From IMG/VR virus record IMGVR_UViG_3300044630_002434, positions 1 through 64,000 of that record: a stretch of 64,000 nt of DNA; one strand, 5' to 3'. The notes beneath the pieces were generated by a model that saw only the letters and a list, made by a program, of their open reading frames with translations, had not been told where the DNA came from and searched no databases. The translations under genes were made by a program, and so were the position numbers. This DNA is from a virus. Positions 53,981 through 60,361 of the stretch are shown in pieces. The stretch's first letter is position 1; each line of letters begins with the position of its first letter.

Positions 53981-54015
53981 AGAGAACCCCATAGAATAAG
54001 GGTTTTCTAGAATCA
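53981..54015 (-). terminator. Weak terminator downstream of the 54069 gene
   Basis: AAAACCC-TTATTCTAT-GGGGTTC then TCTTTAT on the minus strand. Confidence 0.5.
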
Positions 54016-54068
54016 AAGTATTATATAAGTTTAGCCCGAAAAAAGTGTTTATATTTGGGCGTGTCGCA

Positions 54069-54164
54069 TTACTTTTTTGGGTCTAGAACTGCCCAGACTG
54101 CCCAAGCGCAGATTCCAACACCGATAAACAAACCAGCAACTAATCCAACTAGAAACGCAAACAT
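54069..54164 (-). CDS. 31-residue membrane peptide
   Basis: ATG overlaps the previous stop (TGATG). MFAFLVGLVAGLFIGVGICAWAVWAVLDPKK is a single glycine-rich hydrophobic helix with a basic end. Probably translated by coupling from the 54164 gene. Confidence 0.55.
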   Translation of the reverse strand: MFAFLVGLVAGLFIGVGICAWAVWAVLDPKK

Positions 54165-54637
54165 CAGACTTCCTCTCTACATTCCTGACATAATAAAGCA
54201 TCATACCCTGTTGGCTGGGATGTAGCGTGACCGCTCTTGGTTACAGGAACGGGTGTCACAATCTCGTCAACTTTTCCGCATCTGTCGCACTTCAAATCAA
54301 CAATCCATTCTGCTGATTTACCTGACATAATTAGCGCACTCAATCCGCGACTCAAGGCGTGCATAGCCCCACCGCCTACGGTCTTTCGCAGGAACGCACG
54401 AGTATCATCAACTTCTAGAACTGCTCTAGGAGATTTGCAAGGACAATCCAACCGAGACGGTTTGCACATAATCTGACCTGCATATTCCTTGTGTCGGGAC
54501 ATTCCGTGTCCACAGATACAGATTCGGCTATCCCTGTCCTTACCCCTTTGAGTATGGGCAGTATCCGTTATAACAGCCATATCTGGGTCAACCCCAATGG
54601 CAATCAAGGCATTTCTTGCGCTGTCGTCAGTCGTCAT
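54164..54637 (-). CDS. 157-residue cysteine-rich protein
   Basis: Three Cys/His clusters: RICICGHGMSRHKE, MCKPSRLDCPCKSP and LKCDRCGK with LCQECREE at the end, making at least two zinc sites. A small helical middle (AFLRKTVGGGAMHALSRGL). It overlaps its neighbours at both ends. Not recognised. Confidence 0.75.
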   Translation of the reverse strand: MTTDDSARNALIAIGVDPDMAVITDTAHTQRGKDRDSRICICGHGMSRHKEYAGQIMCKPSRLDCPCKSPRAVLEVDDTRAFLRKTVGGGAMHALSRGLSALIMSGKSAEWIVDLKCDRCGKVDEIVTPVPVTKSGHATSQPTGYDALLCQECREEV

Positions 54638-54827
54638 AATTTTCCATCTCTTTCGATAAGTTTTCCGCGATTTCGATAAAGGTCATTTCGTCCTCTATGC
54701 TCTTTTTCAACTCGGTATAGAACCCCAGCAAGGCTTGCGTTTTCTTGAAATTAAGGTATGATGTATAGCCAATTATAGCCAGACCTGCACCCAAGAAAGC
54801 GCTAATCCCCATCAACAGATATTCCAT
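54627..54827 (-). CDS. 66-residue membrane-anchored coiled-coil protein
   Basis: Start at the ATG at 54827, AGGGGA 7 bases upstream, overlapping the previous gene. N-terminal hydrophobic helix (MEYLLMGISAFLGAGLAIIGYTSYL) then a helical, acidic tail (LKKSIEDEMTFIEIAENLSKEM). The Rz/spanin shape is superficially similar but no partner is seen. Confidence 0.6.
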   Translation of the reverse strand: MEYLLMGISAFLGAGLAIIGYTSYLNFKKTQALLGFYTELKKSIEDEMTFIEIAENLSKEMENYDD

Positions 54828-55023
54828 CAGCGAATCCCCTATCTCTTGTTTCCAATAGTACTTCCGATACCCCGTGACTGTCAAGCAGTGAACTCACAAC
54901 TTCCTCAGCCTTGGCTTCCCATCTATCTTTTTCTTCCTGACTTAAGTCAGCCATTCCATCAGGGAACCAATACCTCAAGGTATCCTCCACAAAATCCTCA
55001 TAGGCTCTCTTCATCCGACTCAC
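54802..55023 (-). CDS. 73-residue acidic protein (GTG start)
   Basis: GTG at 55023 with TAAGGAG 5 bases upstream. Helical and acidic: KRAYEDFVEDTLRYWFPDGMADLSQEEKDRWEAKAEEVV. It is the first leftward gene next to the strand-switch region, so its promoter lies in the origin-like AT-rich sequence. Confidence 0.7.
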   Translation of the reverse strand: MSRMKRAYEDFVEDTLRYWFPDGMADLSQEEKDRWEAKAEEVVSSLLDSHGVSEVLLETRDRGFADGISVDGD

Positions 55024-55035
55024 GCTAACTCCTTA

Positions 55036-55408
55036 AAGTTATCCACAGGCTTGCTCTAAATATTTTATTAAAGTCAACCATAACATAAAAAAACCAAACA
55101 TAAAACCAGCAAACATAAAAGTCAACTATATTTTACCAACCCCCCTAAGCGTATGCATACGCGCGTAAGAGAAATATAGTTAACTTTTATGTATGGTGTA
55201 TAGTTACTTTTATAATACTAGTCAAAATAATTTATCCGAAAATGTTTTTTCTTGCTAGTAACACCATCATCAACCAAACATAAAAACATAAAAAAACCAT
55301 ACACCATTAAACCAAACATTAAACATAAAACAACCAAACACTAAACATAAAAGTCAACTATATTTCCCAGACTAAAAACGCAAATCCAGAGAAAAGTTAT
55401 CCACAGCC
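55036..55408. other. Candidate replication origin / divergent control region
   Basis: No gene. Two perfect DnaA boxes TTATCCACA lie at 55039-55047 and 55397-55405 in the same orientation, at the two ends of a very AT-rich stretch. Between them are repeats: CATAAAAGTCAACTATATTT at 55119 and 55342 (approximate starts), an inverted relative near 55172-55193, many copies of ACCAAACATAAAA, and a perfect 14-bp palindrome GCGTATGCATACGC at 55149-55162. It separates the leftward and rightward transcription blocks. Confidence 0.6.
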
Positions 55409-55452
55409 CTACCCCTCTTGACAGACCAAAATCCAAGGAGTAATCTACCGAT

Positions 55453-55752
55453 ATGAATTCTGAAATATACCTAACCCTTGAAGAGTACAACGACTTTGTT
55501 TCCAAAGCGCACTCTCAATATATGATAAACCGTCTGCAACATACTCCAGCACATGCCTATAAAAAGCATCACCCTGCTGACCTTGCAATCGAAACCGCAT
55601 CATTCTTTGAAGCATCCTATCTAGTCCTTGATTCCTATCTAGATGTAGTTACCGCACGACTAAGGGATGAGAGGGAACGAAAAGAGAAATCTCTAGAGCC
55701 CACCGAAAACAAGAAACCAAAGAAGGAAAGAAAACAGGTAAAAGAAAGATGA
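55453..55752 (+). CDS. Hypothetical protein, first gene of the rightward operon
   Basis: 99 residues; CAAGGAG about 12 bases before the ATG. Helical (LTLEEYNDFVSKAHSQYMINRL), with HAYKKHHPADLAIETASFFEASYLVLDSYLDVV and a Lys/Glu-rich tail. Unknown function; it overlaps the next gene by four bases. Confidence 0.7.
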   Translation: MNSEIYLTLEEYNDFVSKAHSQYMINRLQHTPAHAYKKHHPADLAIETASFFEASYLVLDSYLDVVTARLRDERERKEKSLEPTENKKPKKERKQVKER

Positions 55753-55835
55753 AATACCTACTAGATAAAATTAAAACAGCAAAGACTAACCGCTTACTAA
55801 AAAAGCACGTTGGCAAATCAACGTACTGGGATTAA
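55749..55835 (+). CDS. 28-residue basic peptide
   Basis: ATG overlaps the previous stop (ATGA); stop one base before the next ATG. MKYLLDKIKTAKTNRLLKKHVGKSTYWD is basic and helical. The tight coupling on both sides supports it. Confidence 0.5.
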   Translation: MKYLLDKIKTAKTNRLLKKHVGKSTYWD

Positions 55836-55836
55836 T

Positions 55837-56007
55837 ATGATTAAACAAGGTTTCTTTATTCGAACATTTACCTTAGTCACGTTTACAGGTCTTGCTTGGC
55901 TTTTACTTTTTGACCAGTTAAACCAAGAAACTATTATACAAACTACCCTGTTTTCATTATTTCTTTCTTTTGCACTATCTTTGATTAAGAGCAACCAAGA
56001 AAAATAA
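55837..56007 (+). CDS. 56-residue membrane protein
   Basis: ATG at 55837, immediately after the previous stop. Two hydrophobic segments, FIRTFTLVTFTGLAWLLLF and IIQTTLFSLFLSFALSLI, then a short basic tail. Unknown function. Confidence 0.6.
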   Translation: MIKQGFFIRTFTLVTFTGLAWLLLFDQLNQETIIQTTLFSLFLSFALSLIKSNQEK

Positions 56008-56080
56008 ATAAACAATTCATTATATCCGCAACGACAACAAAATTTGGACAATCGAAAAAGTCCAATAAAGAAAGGGTTTT

Positions 56081-56371
56081 ATGTTACTCAGAAAATATAT
56101 CGGAGAGACACTACTAAAAGAACGTACAAAGCAGGAAAGAACACTAAGAGATGTATCTGCTCAAGCAACCGTTTCCTTGGGCTACCTATCCGAACTAGAG
56201 AGAGGACTTAAAGAAGCGTCCTCCGAAGTCCTAAACTCAATCTGCGAAGCATTAGTTATGAGCCCTGTTGACCTACTAATAGATGTAACAGCATCTATGA
56301 GTAAAGACTTAGGAAGGGAATTAGATAATGAGTTTTATTCCGTCCAATCTAAAGAAACACTTAATATCTAG
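56081..56371 (+). CDS. ClgR-like Xre-family transcriptional regulator
   Basis: 96 residues; AAAGAAAGGGTTTT before the ATG. KYIGETLLKERTKQERTLRDVSAQATVSLGYLSELERGLKEASSEVLNSICEAL is the actinobacterial ClgR/Xre helix-turn-helix almost word for word (R-x-T-L-R-x-V-S...V-S-L-G-Y-L-S-E-x-E-R-G-x-K-E-A-S-S-E). In hosts ClgR activates clp protease and stress genes. Here the C-terminal portion is short, so it could compete with or mimic the host regulator or control phage genes. It supports an actinobacterial host. Confidence 0.85.
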   Translation: MLLRKYIGETLLKERTKQERTLRDVSAQATVSLGYLSELERGLKEASSEVLNSICEALVMSPVDLLIDVTASMSKDLGRELDNEFYSVQSKETLNI

Positions 56372-56603
56372 GCTAATAACTTTAGATGAAAAGATAGGAT
56401 TCCTTAGAGACCAGAACCCCTCTTTCAGGGCACTAACATGCACATCAATCTTTGAAGAAGTTGAGAAGGGGATTAGAGAGTGCATTGTAAGTGAGATATA
56501 TGCTTGGCATGATGTTGATTGCGCCAACGGTATTAACTGTAACTGCCCTGAAATTGCTAACTTAATTGCACCAGATTTAGGAGGATATGAAAGTGAAGAC
56601 TAA
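56328..56603 (+). CDS. 91-residue protein overlapping the regulator gene
   Basis: The ATG (GGAAGGGAATTAGATA upstream) lies 44 bases inside the regulator gene in another frame. SNLKKHLISRLITLDEKIGFLRDQNPSFRALT, then a Cys cluster CANGINCNCPE. Unknown function; the long overlap makes the exact start less sure. Confidence 0.65.
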   Translation: MSFIPSNLKKHLISRLITLDEKIGFLRDQNPSFRALTCTSIFEEVEKGIRECIVSEIYAWHDVDCANGINCNCPEIANLIAPDLGGYESED

Positions 56604-57042
56604 AGCAACTAGAGAAGTGTCAGGTAATCCGTTGACGCGGTTTTTATCCGATACCGCAATGAACGTAGCCTCAAGTCTAATAAAGGTTGCTTCATCTAGA
56701 GCACTTATGTATGAAGTTTACGACTGGGATGAAGATTTTGATTCAACAATATTTTACGAAGATACAGAGAACTTAGTAGAAATCTCCAGACTTTTAGATG
56801 AAGCATATGACAACTACTTCACTAAATCACCAGACGGTTCTGCTAAAGGTAGTGACGGTTCTTTGACTGCATCTTTCGGTACATATTTCGACCGCAAGGG
56901 TGCTGGAATAAAGGTAACCAATGTTCGTATCTTCTCTTACATTTTTTGTAAAGAAAGAAGCATAGATTTCTCTACCACCGAAAAAGCCCTAGCAGAAGTT
57001 AAGAAGTGGCACGCAAAAGAGACGGGACTTTCTAGTGACTAA
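56587..57042 (+). CDS. 151-residue protein of unknown function
   Basis: Start either at the ATG at 56587 or the GTG at 56593; AGGAGG serves both. The protein has an acidic middle (YDWDEDFDSTIFYEDTENLVEISRLL) and a SFGTYFDRKGAGIKVTNVRIFSYIF strand region. Overlaps both neighbours. Confidence 0.7.
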   Translation: MKVKTKATREVSGNPLTRFLSDTAMNVASSLIKVASSRALMYEVYDWDEDFDSTIFYEDTENLVEISRLLDEAYDNYFTKSPDGSAKGSDGSLTASFGTYFDRKGAGIKVTNVRIFSYIFCKERSIDFSTTEKALAEVKKWHAKETGLSSD

Positions 57043-57445
57043 GAACTCTGACTTCGACATTGACTTCTCTAACGGAAGAGCAGGGGAAGATTCGATTGCA
57101 TATGCACTAAACATCTCAACCGTTGAGGTTAAACGCGACCTAAAGTGGTTCGACACAAACAACTTCTTTATAGAGTACGAATGCTTTAACATAACCCAAA
57201 ACCAATACATCCCAAGCGGTTTGAAGACTACTAAATCTACGCATTATGTTTTTGTTTTAGGTGACACTTTTATAGGGCTCCCGACCCAACAACTAAAAGA
57301 TTTAATCAACAAGAAGCATCACGAAGGAACTCTTAGAGATGTAGACTGTTACATACCACCAAACCAAAGTAGGGGTTATCTTGTCACGGTTCAAGACATT
57401 CTGGAATTCCAAAAAGAAAAAGGAAGAGAACTCACAAATGCATAG
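57035..57445 (+). CDS. Putative PD-(D/E)XK nuclease
   Basis: 136 residues from a GTG at 57035 (overlaps the previous gene by 8 bases; weak ribosome-binding site). GRAGEDSIAYAL supplies an N-terminal Glu, followed by STVEVKRDLKWFDTNNFFIEYE, which reads as the E-x-K core strand and the next conserved Glu of Holliday-junction-resolvase or restriction-like nucleases. The expected catalytic Asp between them is replaced or displaced, so activity is uncertain. Confidence 0.6.
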   Translation: MTKNSDFDIDFSNGRAGEDSIAYALNISTVEVKRDLKWFDTNNFFIEYECFNITQNQYIPSGLKTTKSTHYVFVLGDTFIGLPTQQLKDLINKKHHEGTLRDVDCYIPPNQSRGYLVTVQDILEFQKEKGRELTNA

Positions 57446-57791
57446 TTCCACCAACCCAAATGATATTGCTTCCTATGGTGAACTCCTAGAGGAACTTCAT
57501 AGACACCAAAAGATGACTGCAAACCTTGCTAAGTTTCAAGACATTGTTTACGAGTTAGCAACCGTTCATCAAAGAAAAGGAGACATCTGTTTAGGTTGTC
57601 CCCGTTCTATGACTGCCAAAGATGGAGTTATTTACGGAAAGTATTCTGAATGTAGTGTTGCTATCTGCATTGAAAAGCATAAGATAACCTCTAACCTTAT
57701 GACCCGTCACGATATGGGCATACAGATTAACAGTCTTACAAATAAGATAAACAAACTAGAAGAGCAACTTAGAAAAACAGAAGAAGAATGA
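57438..57791 (+). CDS. 117-residue protein with a Cys motif and coiled coil
   Basis: Start at the ATG at 57438 (AAAGGAAGAGAACTCACAA upstream), overlapping the nuclease gene by 8 bases. LLEELHRHQKMTANLAKFQDIVYELATVHQ, then ICLGCPRSMTAKDG and a later Cys pair, then a coiled coil (NSLTNKINKLEEQLRKTEEE). Unknown. Confidence 0.65.
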   Translation: MHSSTNPNDIASYGELLEELHRHQKMTANLAKFQDIVYELATVHQRKGDICLGCPRSMTAKDGVIYGKYSECSVAICIEKHKITSNLMTRHDMGIQINSLTNKINKLEEQLRKTEEE

Positions 57792-57946
57792 ACCACTGCG
57801 AAGTAATAGAAGACGTTTGTAAGTTAGACCCCTGCCCAGTAAGGCATTTTTGCATAAAGGGCGGATTCACTAAACTGTCAGCACACTCACAACTACCTCA
57901 CCATCTAAAAGATTGGTCTCGCGAAGAAGAGAAGAATAAAAAGTAA
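57788..57946 (+). CDS. 52-residue Cys/His-rich peptide
   Basis: ATG overlaps the previous stop (ATGA). MNHCEVIEDVCKLDPCPVRHFCIKG carries four cysteines, a likely zinc or disulfide knot; the rest is basic. Coupled to the next gene (TAATG). Confidence 0.6.
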   Translation: MNHCEVIEDVCKLDPCPVRHFCIKGGFTKLSAHSQLPHHLKDWSREEEKNKK

Positions 57947-58116
57947 TGGAATACTACACACCTACATTTATAAAAAAGAACATGGATGCTATCAAGCGCA
58001 TCCGAGAACTACACCGCTCTGCAATATGGAGTTTGCATGATGTTAAAGATGCGTGTTCGGAGTGTAAAGTGCCTTACCCCTGTAACACCATAAAAGCATT
58101 AGAAGGAGAGAAGTAG
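57946..58116 (+). CDS. 56-residue protein with CSEC motif
   Basis: ATG shares a base with the previous stop. Helical and basic (FIKKNMDAIKRIRELHRSAIWSLHDVKDACSECKVPYPC): the three cysteines could bind a metal. Overlaps the next GTG by one base. Confidence 0.6.
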   Translation: MEYYTPTFIKKNMDAIKRIRELHRSAIWSLHDVKDACSECKVPYPCNTIKALEGEK

Positions 58117-58385
58117 TGCGCGAACAGTTAATTAAAAACATAGAAGAACTCTTAAACAGAGGGAACCCCGAAGAATTAAAATCTACTCTTACAATTAGTG
58201 TTATTGATTTATTTATTGAAGCAATAAACGAAATGATAAAAGAAGAAGTTGACCACATCAACAAAGCGTTAAGTAGTGAAGATAGCCAACCTGACATTAG
58301 ACAAGCATCTCTTTGCTACGAAGCAATGGCAGCGTATTCTGTTTTAAAAGATTCCTTATCTGAACCAAAAGAAGAAAACGCTTAG
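58116..58385 (+). CDS. 89-residue helical protein (GTG start)
   Basis: GTG overlapping the previous TAG (TAGTG), with GGAGAG upstream. All-helical, acidic: MREQLIKNIEELLNRGNPEELKS, IDLFIEAINEMIKEEVDHI. Unknown. Confidence 0.65.
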   Translation: MREQLIKNIEELLNRGNPEELKSTLTISVIDLFIEAINEMIKEEVDHINKALSSEDSQPDIRQASLCYEAMAAYSVLKDSLSEPKEENA

Positions 58386-58556
58386 ATGTTAAAGGCTCAT
58401 ACCTGCAAGTTTTGCGGAGAAGTTCTTAAAGCGACATCTATAAAAAAGATTGAAAAAGAGTACGAACTTCATATCAAAACCGACTACCATATATCACAGG
58501 TAGATTTAATAAAAGAGATACGCAAACAAAGACTTATTTCATTAGGAACCAGATGA
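58386..58556 (+). CDS. 56-residue zinc-finger-like protein
   Basis: ATG directly after the previous stop. HTCKFCGEVLK (Cys-x2-Cys) and HIKTDYH (two His) give a possible C2H2 site; the C-terminus is a basic helix (DLIKEIRKQRLISLGTR). Confidence 0.6.
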   Translation: MLKAHTCKFCGEVLKATSIKKIEKEYELHIKTDYHISQVDLIKEIRKQRLISLGTR

Positions 58557-58840
58557 GCGACCAAGAAAACGAAGAAGAGTTAGAGAAGTTCCTACTAGAA
58601 ACACGCGAATCTATAAAAGGTTTGTCTGATGCTCTAACAGCAAGACTAGAGAGAATGCAAATGTTTCATAAGTACACCCAAGCGATGATGAAAGATGACT
58701 TCGTTGGGATGATAGATGCTTTAGGTTATTCTGAAGAAATCCTTGAAGGTATGACATACCCAGAGATAATGGAATCAATGGTTGTACGAGTAGCAGACTT
58801 AGCAAAGGAAGTTGGCTTCGACATAAATGGGAAAGACTAA
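58553..58840 (+). CDS. 95-residue helical protein
   Basis: ATG overlaps the previous stop (ATGA). Acidic and all-helical (SDQENEEELEKFLLETRESIKGLSDALTARLERMQMFHKYTQ). Unknown. Confidence 0.65.
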   Translation: MSDQENEEELEKFLLETRESIKGLSDALTARLERMQMFHKYTQAMMKDDFVGMIDALGYSEEILEGMTYPEIMESMVVRVADLAKEVGFDINGKD

Positions 58841-58852
58841 AAGGTTTAAATA

Positions 58853-59026
58853 ATGTGTAATCAAATGGAAAATGCTGCGCATATCCATAAACTGAAAAAA
58901 GAAGTTTGGTTAGAAGTGTTAAGCGATTACCCAAGCGAAGGTGAAGAAGAGCGGTTATGGCATTGCTTGCATGGCAGGGCTTATGGAATCAACTGCAAGA
59001 AGTGTGAGAGAGACGACGATGAATAA
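58853..59026 (+). CDS. 57-residue protein with Cys/His pairs
   Basis: AAGGTTTAAATA before the ATG. LWHCLHGRAYGINCKKCERDDDE provides His/Cys pairs (C-x-x-H and C-x-x-C) for a zinc site. It overlaps the start of the phosphatase gene by 8 bases. Confidence 0.6.
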   Translation: MCNQMENAAHIHKLKKEVWLEVLSDYPSEGEEERLWHCLHGRAYGINCKKCERDDDE

Positions 59027-59435
59027 ACCAAAAGCAATCATTGTTGACATTGATGGAACTGTTGCGCACAAAACCGACAGAGATATCTATGAATACGAAA
59101 AGGCTCTTAGTGATTCCTCTGACGCAGTAATTATTGAAGTAATCAAAGCACTCTGGCTTCAGGATTATAAGATTATTTTTATCTCTGGACGTTCAGATGA
59201 ATGCATTCAAGTTACTCGCGAGTGGCTTCGACTTCACTGTCCTCCATATATCGGTCTCCATATGCGACAAGCAAAAGACTTTCGTAAAGATGCAATCGTT
59301 AAGAAAGAACTCTACGAACAATATGTTAAAGACCACTACGACGTACTCTGCGTTTTTGATGACCGTAATCAAGTTGTAGATATGTGGCGCGAGATTGGTC
59401 TTAAGTGTCTACAAGTACAGCCCGGAGATTTCTAA
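59019..59435 (+). CDS. HAD-family polynucleotide 3'-phosphatase-like protein
   Basis: Start at the ATG at 59019. 138 residues: IIVDIDGTVA (nucleophile Asp motif I), KIIFISGRSDECIQVTREWL (motif II), KDAIVKKEL (motif III Lys) and VLCVFDDRNQVVDMWREIGLKCLQVQPGDF (motif IV). This is the layout of the phosphatase half of T4 Pnkp and its phage relatives, here without the kinase domain. It removes 3'-phosphates from nucleic acid ends, which would help DNA or RNA repair. It is adjacent to a Mom-like gene. Confidence 0.8.
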   Translation: MNKPKAIIVDIDGTVAHKTDRDIYEYEKALSDSSDAVIIEVIKALWLQDYKIIFISGRSDECIQVTREWLRLHCPPYIGLHMRQAKDFRKDAIVKKELYEQYVKDHYDVLCVFDDRNQVVDMWREIGLKCLQVQPGDF

Positions 59436-60079
59436 TACATACATATGACGTAAGACAGATAGAATCCAAAGAGACGCATGACTACCTTCTTAATATCCAT
59501 TATGCAAAGCGTCTGCCACAGATTATGTATGCATACGGACTATTCAGAGACGACAACCTAGTAGGGGTTATTACTTATGGTCGTCCCCCTGCACCGTCTG
59601 TATCTAAAGGTGTTCTAGGAACAGAGCATAAAAACCTAGTCCTTGAACTCAATCGTTTATGTCTCAAAGACAATCTTAAAAACGAAGCATCACAACTTGT
59701 TGCAGGTTCTTTCAAACTTCTTCCTAAACCTCTTGCAGTTATTTCTTATGCGGATACATCACATGACCATCTCGGTATTGTTTATCAAGCAACAAACTTT
59801 TTTTACACAGGGCTTTCTTCCAAGCACACAGACTGGGCGGTAGAAGGAATGGAAGGAACTCATACGAGAACCTTTAACCATATTGCCGATGCAATTCCCG
59901 GAGATAAAAAGAATCTTGAAAAAATCAAAGAACTTTATGGTGACCGTTTTTACTACATTGACAGACCAAGAAAACATCGATACATTATCTTGTTAGGGAG
60001 CAAGTCAGAAAAAAGAACGCTAAAGAGTCTTCTAAAGTACCCAGTTCTTCCGTACCCAAAAAGGAGTAAAGATGCTTGA
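59405..60079 (+). CDS. Mom-like DNA modification protein (GNAT fold)
   Basis: 224 residues from a GTG at 59405 that overlaps the phosphatase gene by 31 bases; the true start could be later. HYAKRLPQIMYAYGLFRDDNLVGVITYGRPPAPSV, VLELNRLCLKDNLKNEASQLVAGSF, LAVISYADTSHDHLGIVYQATNFFYTGL match the phage Mu Mom family, which converts adenine to N6-carbamoylmethyladenine and blocks host restriction. Members are found in other phages as anti-restriction functions. The substrate here is not proven. Confidence 0.8.
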   Translation: MSTSTARRFLIHTYDVRQIESKETHDYLLNIHYAKRLPQIMYAYGLFRDDNLVGVITYGRPPAPSVSKGVLGTEHKNLVLELNRLCLKDNLKNEASQLVAGSFKLLPKPLAVISYADTSHDHLGIVYQATNFFYTGLSSKHTDWAVEGMEGTHTRTFNHIADAIPGDKKNLEKIKELYGDRFYYIDRPRKHRYIILLGSKSEKRTLKSLLKYPVLPYPKRSKDA

Positions 60080-60308
60080 TAAAAATGGGGATTATCACCC
60101 TAACGACCCATCTGCAGAGAATGAAAGACTGTACAGAATTTTAGATAAACTGAACAGTATTAGAAAGCATTCTCAAGTACGAGGAGACTCAGAGCAGTTT
60201 ATTCTTGGCATCTTACTAAGTACTGATATCGTAACTGCTGAAATACGTGGAGAAATTCACAAAATAGATGGCAGTACTATCCACCCCGACCAAATACCCC
60301 TAATCTAG
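60072..60308 (+). CDS. 78-residue protein of unknown function
   Basis: AAAAGGAGTAAAG before the ATG, overlapping the Mom-like gene by 8 bases. Helical (AENERLYRILDKLNSIRKHSQVRGDSEQFILGILLSTDIV). Not recognised. Confidence 0.65.
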   Translation: MLDKNGDYHPNDPSAENERLYRILDKLNSIRKHSQVRGDSEQFILGILLSTDIVTAEIRGEIHKIDGSTIHPDQIPLI

Positions 60309-60361
60309 CACTGCTAGTATTTTAACTCTTACTCAAATACCACCCCCAAAAAAGGATACCT

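Noticed and set aside
54627-54827. Spanin (Rz) assignment for the membrane-anchored coiled-coil protein
   Set aside because: The topology fits, but no outer-membrane partner exists and the likely host is Gram-positive.
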